Assembly: GCF_002954405.1 (NCBI RefSeq)
Contig: NZ_MQWC01000004.1
Location: forward strand, 862,670 to 926,669
Source: Salinibacter sp. 10B
GTDB taxonomy: Bacteria; Bacteroidota; Rhodothermia; Rhodothermales; Salinibacteraceae
Length of the DNA stretch: 64,000 bases
Direction: 5' to 3'
In this document: one piece after another, positions 9,342 to 19,143 of the stretch
How the letters are laid out: each line of letters begins with the position of its first letter
How positions within the stretch are numbered: the stretch's first letter is position 1
The notes under the pieces: model-generated
Told to the model about the DNA's origin: nothing
The model's input: only the letters and a program-made list of their open reading frames with translations
The model's database searches: none
Made by a program: the position numbers and the translations under genes

Positions 9342-9380
9342 AAAACAAAAAAGGTCCCTCTCACAGTTCGGAGAGGGACC
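9342..9380 (-). terminator. intrinsic terminator of tuf operon
   Basis: On the minus strand, a 10-bp GC-rich stem (9371-9380 pairing with 9353-9362) and an 8-base loop are followed by a run of T (9345-9352). It lies 93 bases after the tuf stop codon. Confidence 0.9.
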
Positions 9381-9472
9381 CGGACAAAACCGTCCTCCTA
9401 ATATCGTCAAAGTGCGCGGACGAGCGCCGAATCGATTCATTCGACACTCGCCCTTCGCAACTCGTCTCGCGT

Positions 9473-10663
<1,191 letters not shown>

Positions 10664-10783
10664 GGCGTATCAAGAATAGATCTGTTCGTGGAGCAAATGT
10701 AGCGAAACGGAGCGGGCGCTGGCCACGACAGAAAAGCCGTCTCCAGAACGCGATGCCCGGCGTCCGAAACGCGTGGAAAAAGG

Positions 10784-10855
<72 letters not shown>

Positions 10856-10871
10856 AAGGTGCAATGTCGAA

Positions 10872-10928
10872 TTGCGAATATCGAGTTGCGTCCCTCTCGG
10901 TCTCGCCTTTCCAACTCGATATTCGCAA
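10872..10928. repeat. inverted repeat in tRNA spacer
   Basis: A perfect 17-bp inverted repeat (10872-10888 against 10912-10928, loop 23) fills the spacer between tRNA-Gly and tRNA-Thr(GGT). In the precursor RNA it would form a long hairpin, plausibly an RNase III-type processing site. It is not followed by a T tract, so it is unlikely to be a terminator. Confidence 0.7.
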
Positions 10929-10937
10929 CTGTACCTG

Positions 10938-11009
10938 AGCGGGAGACGGGATTCGAACCCGCGACTTTCACCTTGGAAGGGTGATGCTCTACCCCTGAGC
11001 TACTCCCGC
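10938..11009 (-). tRNA. tRNA-Gly (TCC)
   Basis: A 72-nt cloverleaf with acceptor GCGGGAG/CTCCCGC, anticodon stem TCACC/GGTGA with loop CTTCCAA (anticodon TCC) and T arm GGTTCGAATCC. It reads GGA and GGG. It is the third tRNA in the tuf transcription unit. Confidence 0.96.
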
Positions 11010-11098
11010 ATAACAAGTTTGAAATGTGGAATGAGAAGTGGGGAATTGACTCGGGCCAAATCCGCGTTCCCAATTCCGAATTCCACACTCAGTGATCG

Positions 11099-11180
11099 TG
11101 GGCCGGGAAGGATTTGAACCTTCGAAGGCAGAGCCGCCAGATTTACAGTCTGGTGCGTTTGACCACTTCGCTACCGACCC
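11099..11180 (-). tRNA. tRNA-Tyr (GTA)
   Basis: An 82-nt class II tRNA with a long variable arm, acceptor GGGTCGG/CCGGCCC, anticodon stem CCAGA/TCTGG with loop CTGTAAA (anticodon GTA) and T arm GGTTCAAATCC. It is the second tRNA of the tuf unit. Its spacer to tRNA-Gly (11010-11098) also has an imperfect inverted repeat (TGTGGAAT ... ATTCCACA). Confidence 0.96.
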
Positions 11181-11355
11181 GAATGTCAAGAAAAGCTCCC
11201 AAGACAACGCCGGCCGTCCCCCGACTTGTCTTGCGGTTGCTCTTCAAAACTTACAGTGCGGAAAAGTTGCCCGGATAGGGGTCGAATTTCAAATGAAGAG
11301 CCCTTATCCTCAAGCTGTTACGGACAACTCCTGTCCGAGCATCCTCTCCAACCGG

Positions 11356-11428
11356 AGCTGACGAGCGGACTTGAACCGCCAACCTGCGCATTACAAGTGC
11401 GCTGCTCTACCAATTGAGCTACGTCAGC
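11356..11428 (-). tRNA. tRNA-Thr (TGT)
   Basis: A 73-nt cloverleaf with acceptor GCTGACG/CGTCAGC, anticodon stem GCGCA/TGCGC with loop CTTGTAA (anticodon TGT) and T arm GGTTCAAGTCC. It is the first gene of the tRNA-tuf unit. The 175-base spacer to tRNA-Tyr shows no further tRNA. Confidence 0.96.
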
Positions 11429-11614
11429 GTACAATGGGCTGAGGCGTCCCCTCAGCGGGCAGGAATTCACGCTCCTGCCTCCAAATTGTTCGGGGATCTG
11501 CCCGTTCCCCTTCGCGTCTCATCGTCTCTTCCCAATTCTACCGAAGCCCCGATGCTGCAGGCAGCCCCTCAGCTCGGCTGGCAATCGGTCGGAGCTCATA
11601 ACGTCCCCCCCTCT

Positions 11615-11893
11615 ATGAAACGCTGCCCCAACTGCGATGCTCATCGTGAAGACGACGACGATTACTGCCCCGTCTGCGGGGAAACGTTTCCCGCTCCCCA
11701 TATCTCGGAGCCGTCCGGCCCGCCGTGGTATACCCGCACCGGATATATGATCGTCTACGTATTTCTCCTCTGGCCCGTCGCGCTTTACGGCCTGTACCGG
11801 CGCGACGCGTGGGACCAAAACGCCGACCAGTGGATGCTTGCCGGATGCCTCATAATGGCAGGCCTCTGGAGCGCCCTTCTCCGTATGCTGTAG
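11615..11893 (+). CDS. small zinc-ribbon membrane protein
   Basis: A 92-residue protein starting MKRCPNCDAHREDDDDYCPVCGETFPAP. The two CxxC knuckles, 13 residues apart, form a zinc-ribbon. Two hydrophobic segments follow (about 43-63 and 71-90: MIVYVFLLWPVALYGLY and WMLAGCLIMAGLWSALLRML). The combination of an N-terminal zinc ribbon and C-terminal membrane helices is common in small bacterial proteins of unknown role. I chose ATG 11615; the frame stays open upstream to 11414, but that would overlap tRNA-Thr(TGT), and the upstream sequence looks non-coding. Confidence 0.65.
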   Translation: MKRCPNCDAHREDDDDYCPVCGETFPAPHISEPSGPPWYTRTGYMIVYVFLLWPVALYGLYRRDAWDQNADQWMLAGCLIMAGLWSALLRML

Positions 11894-11931
11894 GACGCTT
11901 CGTCGTCCCCTCAAGGGGTACAATCACAACA

Positions 11932-11972
11932 GAAAACCCCGCTCAGTCACCCTCTCAGGTGTTAAAGCGGGG
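11932..11972 (-). terminator. intrinsic terminator after tRNA-Ala
   Basis: On the minus strand a 7-bp CCCCGCT/AGCGGGG stem (11937-11943 with 11966-11972) is followed by TTTTCTGTTG. It begins about 20 bases after the tRNA-Ala 3' end. Confidence 0.7.
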
Positions 11973-11993
11973 AAACCACCTTGTCAGGCGGAG

Positions 11994-12066
11994 TGGAGCT
12001 ACGGGGATTCGAACCCCGGACCTCTGGAGTGCGATTCCAGCGCTCTACCAGCTGAGCTATAGCCCC
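11994..12066 (-). tRNA. tRNA-Ala (CGC)
   Basis: A 73-nt cloverleaf with acceptor GGGGCTA/TAGCTCC that carries the G3-U70 wobble pair, the identity element for alanyl-tRNA synthetase. The anticodon stem is CTGGA/TCCAG with loop ATCGCAC (anticodon CGC, codon GCG), and the T arm is GGTTCGAATCC. It is a separate unit from the tRNA-tuf operon. Confidence 0.93.
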
Positions 12067-12302
12067 AGTGGAGGTATGTGCAGGCCGTGAGCCTGCGTGT
12101 GCTCTGTTAAGTCACCGGCTGCAACGGTCCGGTTCGAGACGCTGTTCCAGTTGAAAAAGGCCCTCGGTCCTGTCTCCCCGTGAGAACCCTGCAAAGATAC
12201 GGGCGTGACGAGGATGTAAGAACTTCTTCCCCATTGGCACACGGATGGCTGGCTGCGGCGTACAGCAGAGTGTCGTCCTCTCTAATTGAGCCTAGCCGTT
12301 CA

Positions 12303-12467
12303 ATGTCTCACCAGAACCGTCCAACCAAGACGTGCCCGGTCTGCAATCGCGAGTTCGAGTGGCGAAAGAAATGGGCCGGCGACTGGGAGAACGTGAAGTA
12401 CTGCAGCGAACGGTGCCGCCGCCACAAAGATCGCGATCACGTCCCCTGGGCAAAGAAGGACGGATGA
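12303..12467 (+). CDS. DUF2256 zinc-finger protein
   Basis: A 54-residue protein with the DUF2256 pattern: K-T-C-P-V-C near residue 10, then R-x-F-x-W-R-K-K-W and Y-C-S-x-R-C-R near residue 36, ending in a basic tail. The four cysteines should bind zinc. DUF2256 genes are often next to photolyase/cryptochrome genes, and here a DASH cryptochrome starts 81 bases downstream on the same strand. The function is unknown, but a role tied to the photolyase is a reasonable inference. An in-frame extension to 12180 has no support. Confidence 0.82.
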   Translation: MSHQNRPTKTCPVCNREFEWRKKWAGDWENVKYCSERCRRHKDRDHVPWAKKDG

Positions 12468-12548
12468 CTGAGCACCGACCGGCCCGGAAGTCCTCGCTTC
12501 CCCCCCCTTTCTTGCCCTTCACTTCACAGCCACAGATCGTCCGTCCCC

Positions 12549-14006
12549 GTGTCCTCTACTGCAATTGTCTGGTTTCGCAACGATCTCCGCATTCGCGATC
12601 ACGAGCCGCTCCGCTCCGCCGCCACGCACTATGACCGCGTGGTTCCCATCTACTGCTTCGACCCCCGTCACTTCGGCAAAACGATGTTTGACCTGCCGAA
12701 GACGGGTCCCATCCGTGCCCGCTTCTTGCGGGAGTGCGTAGAGGATCTGCGTGGGTCGCTTCAGGCACTCGGGACGAATCTCCTGGTGCGGCAGGGCCGA
12801 CCGGAAGACGTGCTCCCGTCACTCGTCTCTAGCACCGACGCCTCGGCGGTGTTCCACTTTCAGGAAGTCGGCCCTGAAGAAAACGCAGTGGAGCAGGCCG
12901 TAGCAGACGCCCTGTCCGACACCAACGCCCAGCCCGGCTACTTCTGGGGAAAGACGCTCTACCACGTCAACGACCTTCCGTTTGATGGCGCGGCCGACAT
13001 CCCGAACGTCTACACGAACTTCCGAAAGGGCGTGGAAAAGAAAAGTCGGATCCGCTCCACGATCGCTCCCCCCGAGGCCCTCTCGCCCCTCCCCGACGAC
13101 CTAGACCCAGGGATCCTTCCCTCCCTCGAAGATCTCGGCGTCGAGGGAGACGGATCCGTCGATGAGCGGAGTGTGCTTCCGTTTCAGGGCGGGGAGACGC
13201 GCGGTCTCGACCGGATCGATGAGTACATCTGGCGCGAGGATTGCCTCCGCAAGTACAAGGCGACCCGCAACGGCCTCCTGGGGGCCAACTATTCGTCAAA
13301 GTTCAGCCCCTGGCTCGCCCACGGCTGCATTACGCCCCGGCAAATCTACGAGGAGGTGCAACGCTACGAGCAGGAACGCACCTCCAACAAGTCGACGTAC
13401 TGGATGACGTTCGAACTCATCTGGCGCGACTTTCACACCTTTGCCGCAGGCAAGGCCGGCTCTCAGCTCTTCGCTGCCGGGGGACCGGCGGGCAAATCCC
13501 CCAGCTGGCGCGACGATGACGACGCTTTCGAGCGGTGGGCCCAGGGAACCACTGGCATTCCATTCGTGGATGCCAACATGCACGAGCTCAACGAGACCGG
13601 CTTTATGTCCAATCGGGGCCGTCAAAACGTGGCCAGCATGCTCTCGATGAGCCTGAAACAGGACTGGCGGAAAGGTGCTGCCTATTTTGAGTCGCGCCTA
13701 GTGGATTATGACGTGTGCAGCAACTGGGGAAATTGGGCCTACAACAGTGGGGTCGGGCATGACCCGCGCGACCGGTATTTCAATATCGTGAAGCAGGCCA
13801 ATCGCTACGACGGCGACGGAGACTACGTGCGTTATTGGCTCCCGGAGCTGCGTGGGGTTCCGGACGAGTACATTCACGAGCCCCACCGGATGAGTCAAGA
13901 GGAGCAGGAGGCAGCCGACTGCATCATCGGCGCCGATTATCCTTCCCCGATCGTGGATCTCGACCAAACGTACCAGCGCATTCAGCGCGAACGTCAGTCG
14001 GGGTGA
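12549..14006 (+). CDS. DASH-family cryptochrome/photolyase
   Basis: A 485-residue flavoprotein of the cryptochrome/photolyase family. The N-terminal alpha/beta photolyase domain (IVWFRNDLRIRDHEPL) is followed by the FAD-binding helical domain with WMTFELIWRDFH, the DASH hallmark GFMSNRGRQNVAS, and DWRKGAAYFESRLVDYDVCSNWGNWAYNSGVG. DASH proteins use blue light and repair cyclobutane dimers in single-stranded DNA; some may signal. Its length fits bacterial DASH proteins, and no C-terminal extension is present. It is probably co-transcribed with the DUF2256 gene. Confidence 0.93.
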   Translation: MSSTAIVWFRNDLRIRDHEPLRSAATHYDRVVPIYCFDPRHFGKTMFDLPKTGPIRARFLRECVEDLRGSLQALGTNLLVRQGRPEDVLPSLVSSTDASAVFHFQEVGPEENAVEQAVADALSDTNAQPGYFWGKTLYHVNDLPFDGAADIPNVYTNFRKGVEKKSRIRSTIAPPEALSPLPDDLDPGILPSLEDLGVEGDGSVDERSVLPFQGGETRGLDRIDEYIWREDCLRKYKATRNGLLGANYSSKFSPWLAHGCITPRQIYEEVQRYEQERTSNKSTYWMTFELIWRDFHTFAAGKAGSQLFAAGGPAGKSPSWRDDDDAFERWAQGTTGIPFVDANMHELNETGFMSNRGRQNVASMLSMSLKQDWRKGAAYFESRLVDYDVCSNWGNWAYNSGVGHDPRDRYFNIVKQANRYDGDGDYVRYWLPELRGVPDEYIHEPHRMSQEEQEAADCIIGADYPSPIVDLDQTYQRIQRERQSG

Positions 14007-14152
14007 TTTTGGATGCTCAATTTTGGATGTTGGAGAGCCTGCACTCCGCCCCTGTAGGAAACGGTGAGTTGGAATGAGCCTGCCATCCGCCTGCACCCTC
14101 GGAGTGCAGACTGCTCTCCTCTCTCCTATCGGCCCTCCCGGGGACCCTCGCC

Positions 14153-15514
14153 ATGGGTAGCTCTCCTCTCGTTCCGTTCCTTTTCGGCCTCGTCGCGGTA
14201 GTCGTCTTCCTCGTCGTTCTGCGGCTTCCCGCCTTCCTGGGCCTGACCCTCGCAACGATCGTTGTGGGTCTGTCTACCCCAGAAGTCTCTTTTGCCAACG
14301 TTCCTCCAGAAATGGCCACCGCGTTCGGGGACGTGATGGAAGCCATCGGCATCCCGATTCTTATGGCCGCCATCATCGGAAAAAGTCTGATGGACAGTGG
14401 CGCGGCGGAACGCATCGTCCGGACGTTCCTGGCTCAGACCGGCGATGAACGATCGGAGGTGGCCTTACTGGGCAGCAGTTACGTGCTCTCGATTCCGGTC
14501 TTCGTCGACAACGTCTTCTACCTTCTGGCCCCCCTGGGCCGGTCGATGTACGCCCGAACTGGCACCAAATACCCCCTGTACGTCGCGGTGCTGTCCGCAG
14601 GAGCCCTCGCGACGCACATGCTGGTGCCGCCGACGCCGGGCCCCTTGGCAATGGCCGACACCCTGAACGTAGACCTGGGGATTGCTATGCTCGTGGGCGC
14701 GCTTGTGGCCTTGCCCGTCTCTATGACGGCCGGCCTTGTGTATGGTCGCTGGATCGACCAACGCCTCACCATCCCCCTCCGGGAAGCAATGGGGTCGACC
14801 GCGGAAGTGCTCGAAGCCAACGCGTCGACCTCCCTCAACAAGCTCCCCGGATTGGGCGAGGCGCTTCTCCCTATCGCGCTCCCCGTCGCGTTGATCGGGA
14901 CCAATACGGTAATGGATGCGGTCTCGTCAAACGGCAGCGCACTGGCGTCTGCAACCGACTTCCTTGGGTCGCCGACCATCGCCCTGACACTTGCCGCCCT
15001 CGTCGCAGCGGCTACGTTCTATCGAACAAGCGACCTGAATGCGTCGGCCTTCGGAGAGGCCCTGACAGATGCCCTCAAGAGTGGCGGAAATATCATTGCG
15101 ATCACGGCAGCGGGCGGCGCCTTCGGAGCACTGCTCCGTACAGCCGGCGTCGGAGAATACATCGCAAACGCCCTCACGGCGGCGGGCATTCCCCTTCTCA
15201 TCACTGGGTGGCTCATCGGCGGCGTCATTCGCATTGCGCAAGGCTCCGGCACCGTCGCGGTGCTGACGGGCGCGTCCATGATGGCCCCGCTCACGCCCGG
15301 CCTCGACGCCCACCCGGTGTACATGATGATGGCAGTGGGAACAGGTGCCCTTCTCTTCTCCTGGTACAACGACAGCGGGTTCTGGATCGTGAATGAGGTG
15401 GCCGGCCTCACACAGGAAGAAACCCTTAAGACGTGGTCGGCCGTCAACACGGTCATGGCCGTCACCGGCCTGCTGGTCGTACTGCTGCTTTCGACGCTCC
15501 TCCCACTGGCGTAG
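14153..15514 (+). CDS. GntP-family permease
   Basis: A 453-residue polytopic membrane protein with about 12-14 hydrophobic helices. It matches the gluconate:proton symporter (GntP) family, with characteristic segments such as ALATHMLVPPTPGPLAMA, the late VIRIAQGSGTVAVLTGASMMAPL and SWYNDSGFWIVNE. Family substrates include gluconate, other sugar acids and D-serine; the one used here cannot be told. No kinase or sugar-acid catabolic gene lies next to it. A 146-base spacer separates it from the cryptochrome gene, so an independent promoter is likely. Confidence 0.88.
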   Translation: MGSSPLVPFLFGLVAVVVFLVVLRLPAFLGLTLATIVVGLSTPEVSFANVPPEMATAFGDVMEAIGIPILMAAIIGKSLMDSGAAERIVRTFLAQTGDERSEVALLGSSYVLSIPVFVDNVFYLLAPLGRSMYARTGTKYPLYVAVLSAGALATHMLVPPTPGPLAMADTLNVDLGIAMLVGALVALPVSMTAGLVYGRWIDQRLTIPLREAMGSTAEVLEANASTSLNKLPGLGEALLPIALPVALIGTNTVMDAVSSNGSALASATDFLGSPTIALTLAALVAAATFYRTSDLNASAFGEALTDALKSGGNIIAITAAGGAFGALLRTAGVGEYIANALTAAGIPLLITGWLIGGVIRIAQGSGTVAVLTGASMMAPLTPGLDAHPVYMMMAVGTGALLFSWYNDSGFWIVNEVAGLTQEETLKTWSAVNTVMAVTGLLVVLLLSTLLPLA

Positions 15515-15541
15515 CGCCGGGCGACGACAGTCCGGTACGCC

Positions 15542-16705
15542 CTATGACGACACGGAGGGCCGCTGGAGAATCGGGCCGGCCGCAAGGGACACCATCCCCG
15601 CAAGAATCGCCACGACGCCCATGGCGGCGGAGAGGCCCAGCGTGTCCGCCACCAAGCCAAGCAGGGGAGGGCCAGAGGCAATCCCTACGTAGCCGGCGCT
15701 GGCCACAGCCGCTAGGCTCGCCCCCGGTGCCAGTCCCGGCGTCCGGGCGGCCGTACGGTACAGCACCGGAACGAGAACAGCAAACCCAAGCCCCTGCACG
15801 AAAAACCCGGCAATGCCGGACACCGGATGTGCGATTAGCACCCCCATGCCAAGTCCCATCGCCCCAAGTGCAGCGCCCGCCTGCATGACTCGACGCGTCT
15901 CAAATCGCTCCAAAATCCGGTCTCCGTACAGCCGGCCTACGGCCATCGCTCCCGAAAATGCGGCGTAGCCGAGCCCGGCCACCCCGGCACTGGCCCCCAG
16001 TCCCTTGCGCAAATACACTGCACTCCAGTTCGACACGGCCCCTTCCGCAAAAAGGACACAGAAGAGCAGAGCCGCAATCCCGGCAAGTGCCGGTGGCGGA
16101 ACGGCAAATATGCGACCCGCCTCTCGCGTCGTAGGCCCGCCGAGGAATGCCGCCCGGTGGAAAAGAACGACCGCAGCGCCCACGCCTACGAGCACGACGA
16201 AGTGCCACGCAAACGAGAGAGATATGCTTGCCGCCGCACTCCCAACCCCCGCCCCAATCATGCCGCCAATGCTGTAAAATCCATGGCACGTAGACATAAT
16301 GGGGACGTTGCGCCCTTCCTCTACGGCATTGGCCCGAGCGTTCATGGAGACATTGAGCGTACCGTTCAGCGCCCCAACCCCCAGCAGAATCCCGGCCAAG
16401 TGGAGGGGGCGGTCCGTGAAGGGCAACAGAAGAAACGGAAGTCCCTGCGCGAGTCCAGTACCGAATGTGACCGGCCCTGCCCCCCACCGCGGCACAATCC
16501 AGGCGGACACGGGCGTCACCAGAAGCGTCCCCAACGGCATAGCCAGAAGTACGAGCCCGAGAGTGGCCTCTGACAATTCGAGGGTCGTCTGCACCTCCGG
16601 AATTCGAGCAAACCAGCTTCCCACGAACACATTCACCAGCCCAAAGGTGAGAGCGACGGCCCGGCTCGGGCCGTGTGTCCAAACGGTGCGAAGCGCTGTG
16701 ATCAT
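15542..16705 (-). CDS. MFS transporter
   Basis: A 387-residue major facilitator with about 12 membrane helices. N-terminal features are GLVNVFVGSWFARIPEVQ and LGLVLLAMPLGTLLVTPVSAW; a mid-protein GRLYGDRILERFETRRV resembles the MFS loop 8-9 basic motif. It looks like the small MFS group that includes YbjJ-type (fucose permease-like) proteins. The substrate is unknown. I started at ATG 16705 because the open frame further upstream (to 17113) is polar and non-conserved in appearance. It is convergent with the GntP gene, with 27 bases between stops. Confidence 0.85.
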   Translation of the reverse strand: MITALRTVWTHGPSRAVALTFGLVNVFVGSWFARIPEVQTTLELSEATLGLVLLAMPLGTLLVTPVSAWIVPRWGAGPVTFGTGLAQGLPFLLLPFTDRPLHLAGILLGVGALNGTLNVSMNARANAVEEGRNVPIMSTCHGFYSIGGMIGAGVGSAAASISLSFAWHFVVLVGVGAAVVLFHRAAFLGGPTTREAGRIFAVPPPALAGIAALLFCVLFAEGAVSNWSAVYLRKGLGASAGVAGLGYAAFSGAMAVGRLYGDRILERFETRRVMQAGAALGAMGLGMGVLIAHPVSGIAGFFVQGLGFAVLVPVLYRTAARTPGLAPGASLAAVASAGYVGIASGPPLLGLVADTLGLSAAMGVVAILAGMVSLAAGPILQRPSVSS

Positions 16706-16969
16706 GCCGGCTCTCGGAAGCTCTCGGTGCGAAGTCAGAGAGTCAATGGACCGCTGAGCGAACGGATACCGGCATTTTCTCCGATGTCGAACGCTCTCTC
16801 GTCGACGCACTCCCCCCCCCGAACGGATCGGTGCCCCAGTGTGCCCCCGAGGCGCATCCGCACCGCACACTGATCTTCGCCCCTCCTCCCCCTTGTCTCT
16901 CTCCATATCTCCAGGCAGAACCGAGACTCCGGTGGTTCTTTCCAGGGAGACCTCTCCTCCTCCTATACA

Positions 16970-17239
16970 GTGCCACCGCTCGTGACTGCTCCCCTTCCGC
17001 TCATCACCATTACAGAGGACGGCGAAGCCATAGGGACCCTTCAGCAGTTTGCCGCTGCCCTCCACCTTTCGCCGTCCCATCTCCGAAGGGTCTTGGAAAC
17101 CGATGGTCGCCATTGTGTGATCTTCTCCGAAGGCTGGGGGCCGGATCGCCTCCTCATCCTTGACGTGTGCGGAATTCTCGCCCTACCGCTTCCCGACGGC
17201 GCCCCCGACGCTGCAGTGGATGAAACCGGATCGGCGTGA
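16970..17239 (+). CDS. small hypothetical protein
   Basis: An 89-residue protein with a possible helix-turn-helix-like stretch (TLQQFAAALHLSPSHLRRVLE, written here only in part: residues about 23-43) and a hydrophobic-beta continuation (LLILDVCGILALPLP). I cannot name a family. It sits alone between two minus-strand genes, facing the methyltransferase. Regular amino-acid composition supports coding, but the short length keeps confidence low. Confidence 0.4.
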   Translation: MPPLVTAPLPLITITEDGEAIGTLQQFAAALHLSPSHLRRVLETDGRHCVIFSEGWGPDRLLILDVCGILALPLPDGAPDAAVDETGSA

Positions 17240-17275
17240 AAAAGCGATCCCCGATTCCGTCTCGCCAATGGGAAC

Positions 17276-17905
17276 CTACTCTCCTACACGTCCGCCCGCG
17301 ACAAAAAAGTCGTCCTGCCGCCAGGCACAATCGACGTCGGTAAAGCCTGCGCGCTCCATCGCCTTGAGCTGAGCAAAGAGCGGCAGCGTTCCGACGTGGT
17401 CCCCGATAATGCAGTGCCCCCCCGGACGCAAAGGTTCTTTGATGCTGCGGAAGAGCAGTTCGTACCGCGACTCGGCCTCGGCCGCGTCCACATCGTGCCC
17501 CACGATGGCGTGCAGCGCAAGAGAGGCAACCACGAGATCGTACGGCCCACCGGGAAGCGGCTCCCCGTCCGTCGGAACCGAAACGCGAAGGGGCTCCACC
17601 TCTCGGGTCATGCGTTGGATCTTTTCGTGGGCAATGGACAACAGATCCGGATCTTCGTCGAGCAGCACCAACTGGATTTGAGGGTAGGCATCGAGGACCG
17701 TCGCGGCGGCGTTGCCGGTTCCACAGGCCAGATCGCCCACGACCGTTCCGGGCGGAAGCGGGGGAAGAGCCATCGCCAGCTCTTCCAACATCGGAATGGC
17801 CTGGGGCATGCGCCGCTCCAGGTGAATATCGTACCAGCGCCCATCGTCCCAGTTGCCGCCCTCACGACTCAGATTGGACATCCAGCTCGGCAGGTCATCG
17901 TTCAT
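17276..17905 (-). CDS. SAM-dependent methyltransferase
   Basis: A 209-residue class I methyltransferase. Motif I is VVGDLACGTGNAA, the acidic end of strand beta-2 is LVLLDEDPDLL, and motif IV-like PYDLVVASLALHAI and post-motif LRPGGHCIIGDHVG follow. An N-terminal WDDGRWYDIHLERRMPQ resembles small-molecule methyltransferases. The substrate is unknown. I started at MNDDLPSW (17905), because a longer frame upstream would overlap the neighbouring PhoD-like gene's 3' end. Confidence 0.82.
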   Translation of the reverse strand: MNDDLPSWMSNLSREGGNWDDGRWYDIHLERRMPQAIPMLEELAMALPPLPPGTVVGDLACGTGNAAATVLDAYPQIQLVLLDEDPDLLSIAHEKIQRMTREVEPLRVSVPTDGEPLPGGPYDLVVASLALHAIVGHDVDAAEAESRYELLFRSIKEPLRPGGHCIIGDHVGTLPLFAQLKAMERAGFTDVDCAWRQDDFFVAGGRVGE

Positions 17906-18020
17906 CCGTCGTAGAAAAGGTTGCGTGACAGAAAACGTCGGCACTCCGTACCAAAACGGTGGTCGGGGCCCTGGTTCCCGGCGGTCGTCTGCAAATGCTG
18001 TGCGCAGGGCCGTTTGGTCT

Positions 18021-19106
18021 CTACCGCTCCCCGCTCGCAGATAGGGCCGACAGTTGGAGGGTGTGGTCGAAATGAGACGTATTCTCTTCCCCTCGAATTT
18101 GGAGTTGGAGCGTGACGGGATCCGCCTCCCAGTCAATCGTAATGAGGCCAAAATTTAGCACATTGACCTTCTCGCCGATGCGGTGGCGGTTGAGTTCCGG
18201 CCCGGCCGGGGCAACGTGGGTAAGCCCACTGGACGTTAGGTCGTAGAGAGGATACCCGAGCGCCTCGTCGTGACGGGAAAGCTCGGCGTGATGCCGATCA
18301 CCGCTCAAAAGCACGACGCCGGGCGCGTCGGTCTGCCGGATCGTCTCGAAGAGACGCTGGCGCGCCTTGGGAAAATTCGCCCATTTCTCCCAGGGATGCT
18401 GAGAGGAAACGGCCTGAATGCTGGAAGCAATAAAATGAATCTGCGCCTCACTTGCCCGCAACTCTCGCTCCAGCCACGCCCACTGCTCCTCCCCCAGAAT
18501 GTCGCCCTGCTTGTTCGGGTAGTACGACTGCTCGGAATTGGGATCGGGCGTGATGGGCGACCGGTGATACCGGGTATCGAGAAGAATAATTTTGACCTGC
18601 TGCCCCGGGGGGCCAAACGTGTGAGCACTGTACACGCCCTCTCGTTGCCGGCGCGGATCGGTATCCGGCACCCCCATAAAGTCAAGGAAGAGGGCCTGGC
18701 TGCTGTCCCGTTTCGGATAGGAGCGGCCGACGTCGTTCGCCCCGTAGTCGTGGTCATCCCAGGTCCCAAGAATGCGTGCCTCCTGGCGAAGGGCCTGGTA
18801 GCCCGGCACACGCTGCTGCCGAGCATACATCGAATCCATTGCCGCCATGCGTTCGGTATCGGCGTAGATGTTGTCGCCAAGCCAAACCCAGAGATCAGGG
18901 TTCGAAGCCCGGATGGGCGTCCAAAGGGGCTGGTCGGCGGACTGATCGTTGCAGGAGCCGAAGGCGATGCGGGTAAGGATCGAATCGGAATGGGACGCCG
19001 TCGCTCCCCTTTCGACGGGCCGGTCCGAACTCGCACAGCCGACGCTGAGGCCCGCAAGAATCAGTACGAGGGACGAAAAACGAAGGAGCACAGAAGAAGA
19101 ATACAT
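18021..19106 (-). CDS. PhoD-like phosphatase lipoprotein
   Basis: A 361-residue exported metallophosphatase of the alkaline phosphatase D/PhoD-like group. A signal sequence ending in a lipobox (LAGLSVGC) anchors it to a membrane. Metal-site motifs are visible: IAFGSCNDQ, WLGDNIYAD, TWDDHDYGANDVG, VVLLSGDRHHAEL and a late DLTSSGLTH. Such enzymes hydrolyse phosphomonoesters or diesters outside the cytoplasm, using Ca2+ and Fe3+ in PhoD proper. It lies 37 bases downstream of another phosphoesterase on the same strand, so the two may form an operon for phosphate acquisition. Confidence 0.88.
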   Translation of the reverse strand: MYSSSVLLRFSSLVLILAGLSVGCASSDRPVERGATASHSDSILTRIAFGSCNDQSADQPLWTPIRASNPDLWVWLGDNIYADTERMAAMDSMYARQQRVPGYQALRQEARILGTWDDHDYGANDVGRSYPKRDSSQALFLDFMGVPDTDPRRQREGVYSAHTFGPPGQQVKIILLDTRYHRSPITPDPNSEQSYYPNKQGDILGEEQWAWLERELRASEAQIHFIASSIQAVSSQHPWEKWANFPKARQRLFETIRQTDAPGVVLLSGDRHHAELSRHDEALGYPLYDLTSSGLTHVAPAGPELNRHRIGEKVNVLNFGLITIDWEADPVTLQLQIRGEENTSHFDHTLQLSALSASGER

Positions 19107-19143
19107 CGGAGAAAGCAACGTCGACCCGTCTTCCTGAAGGGGG

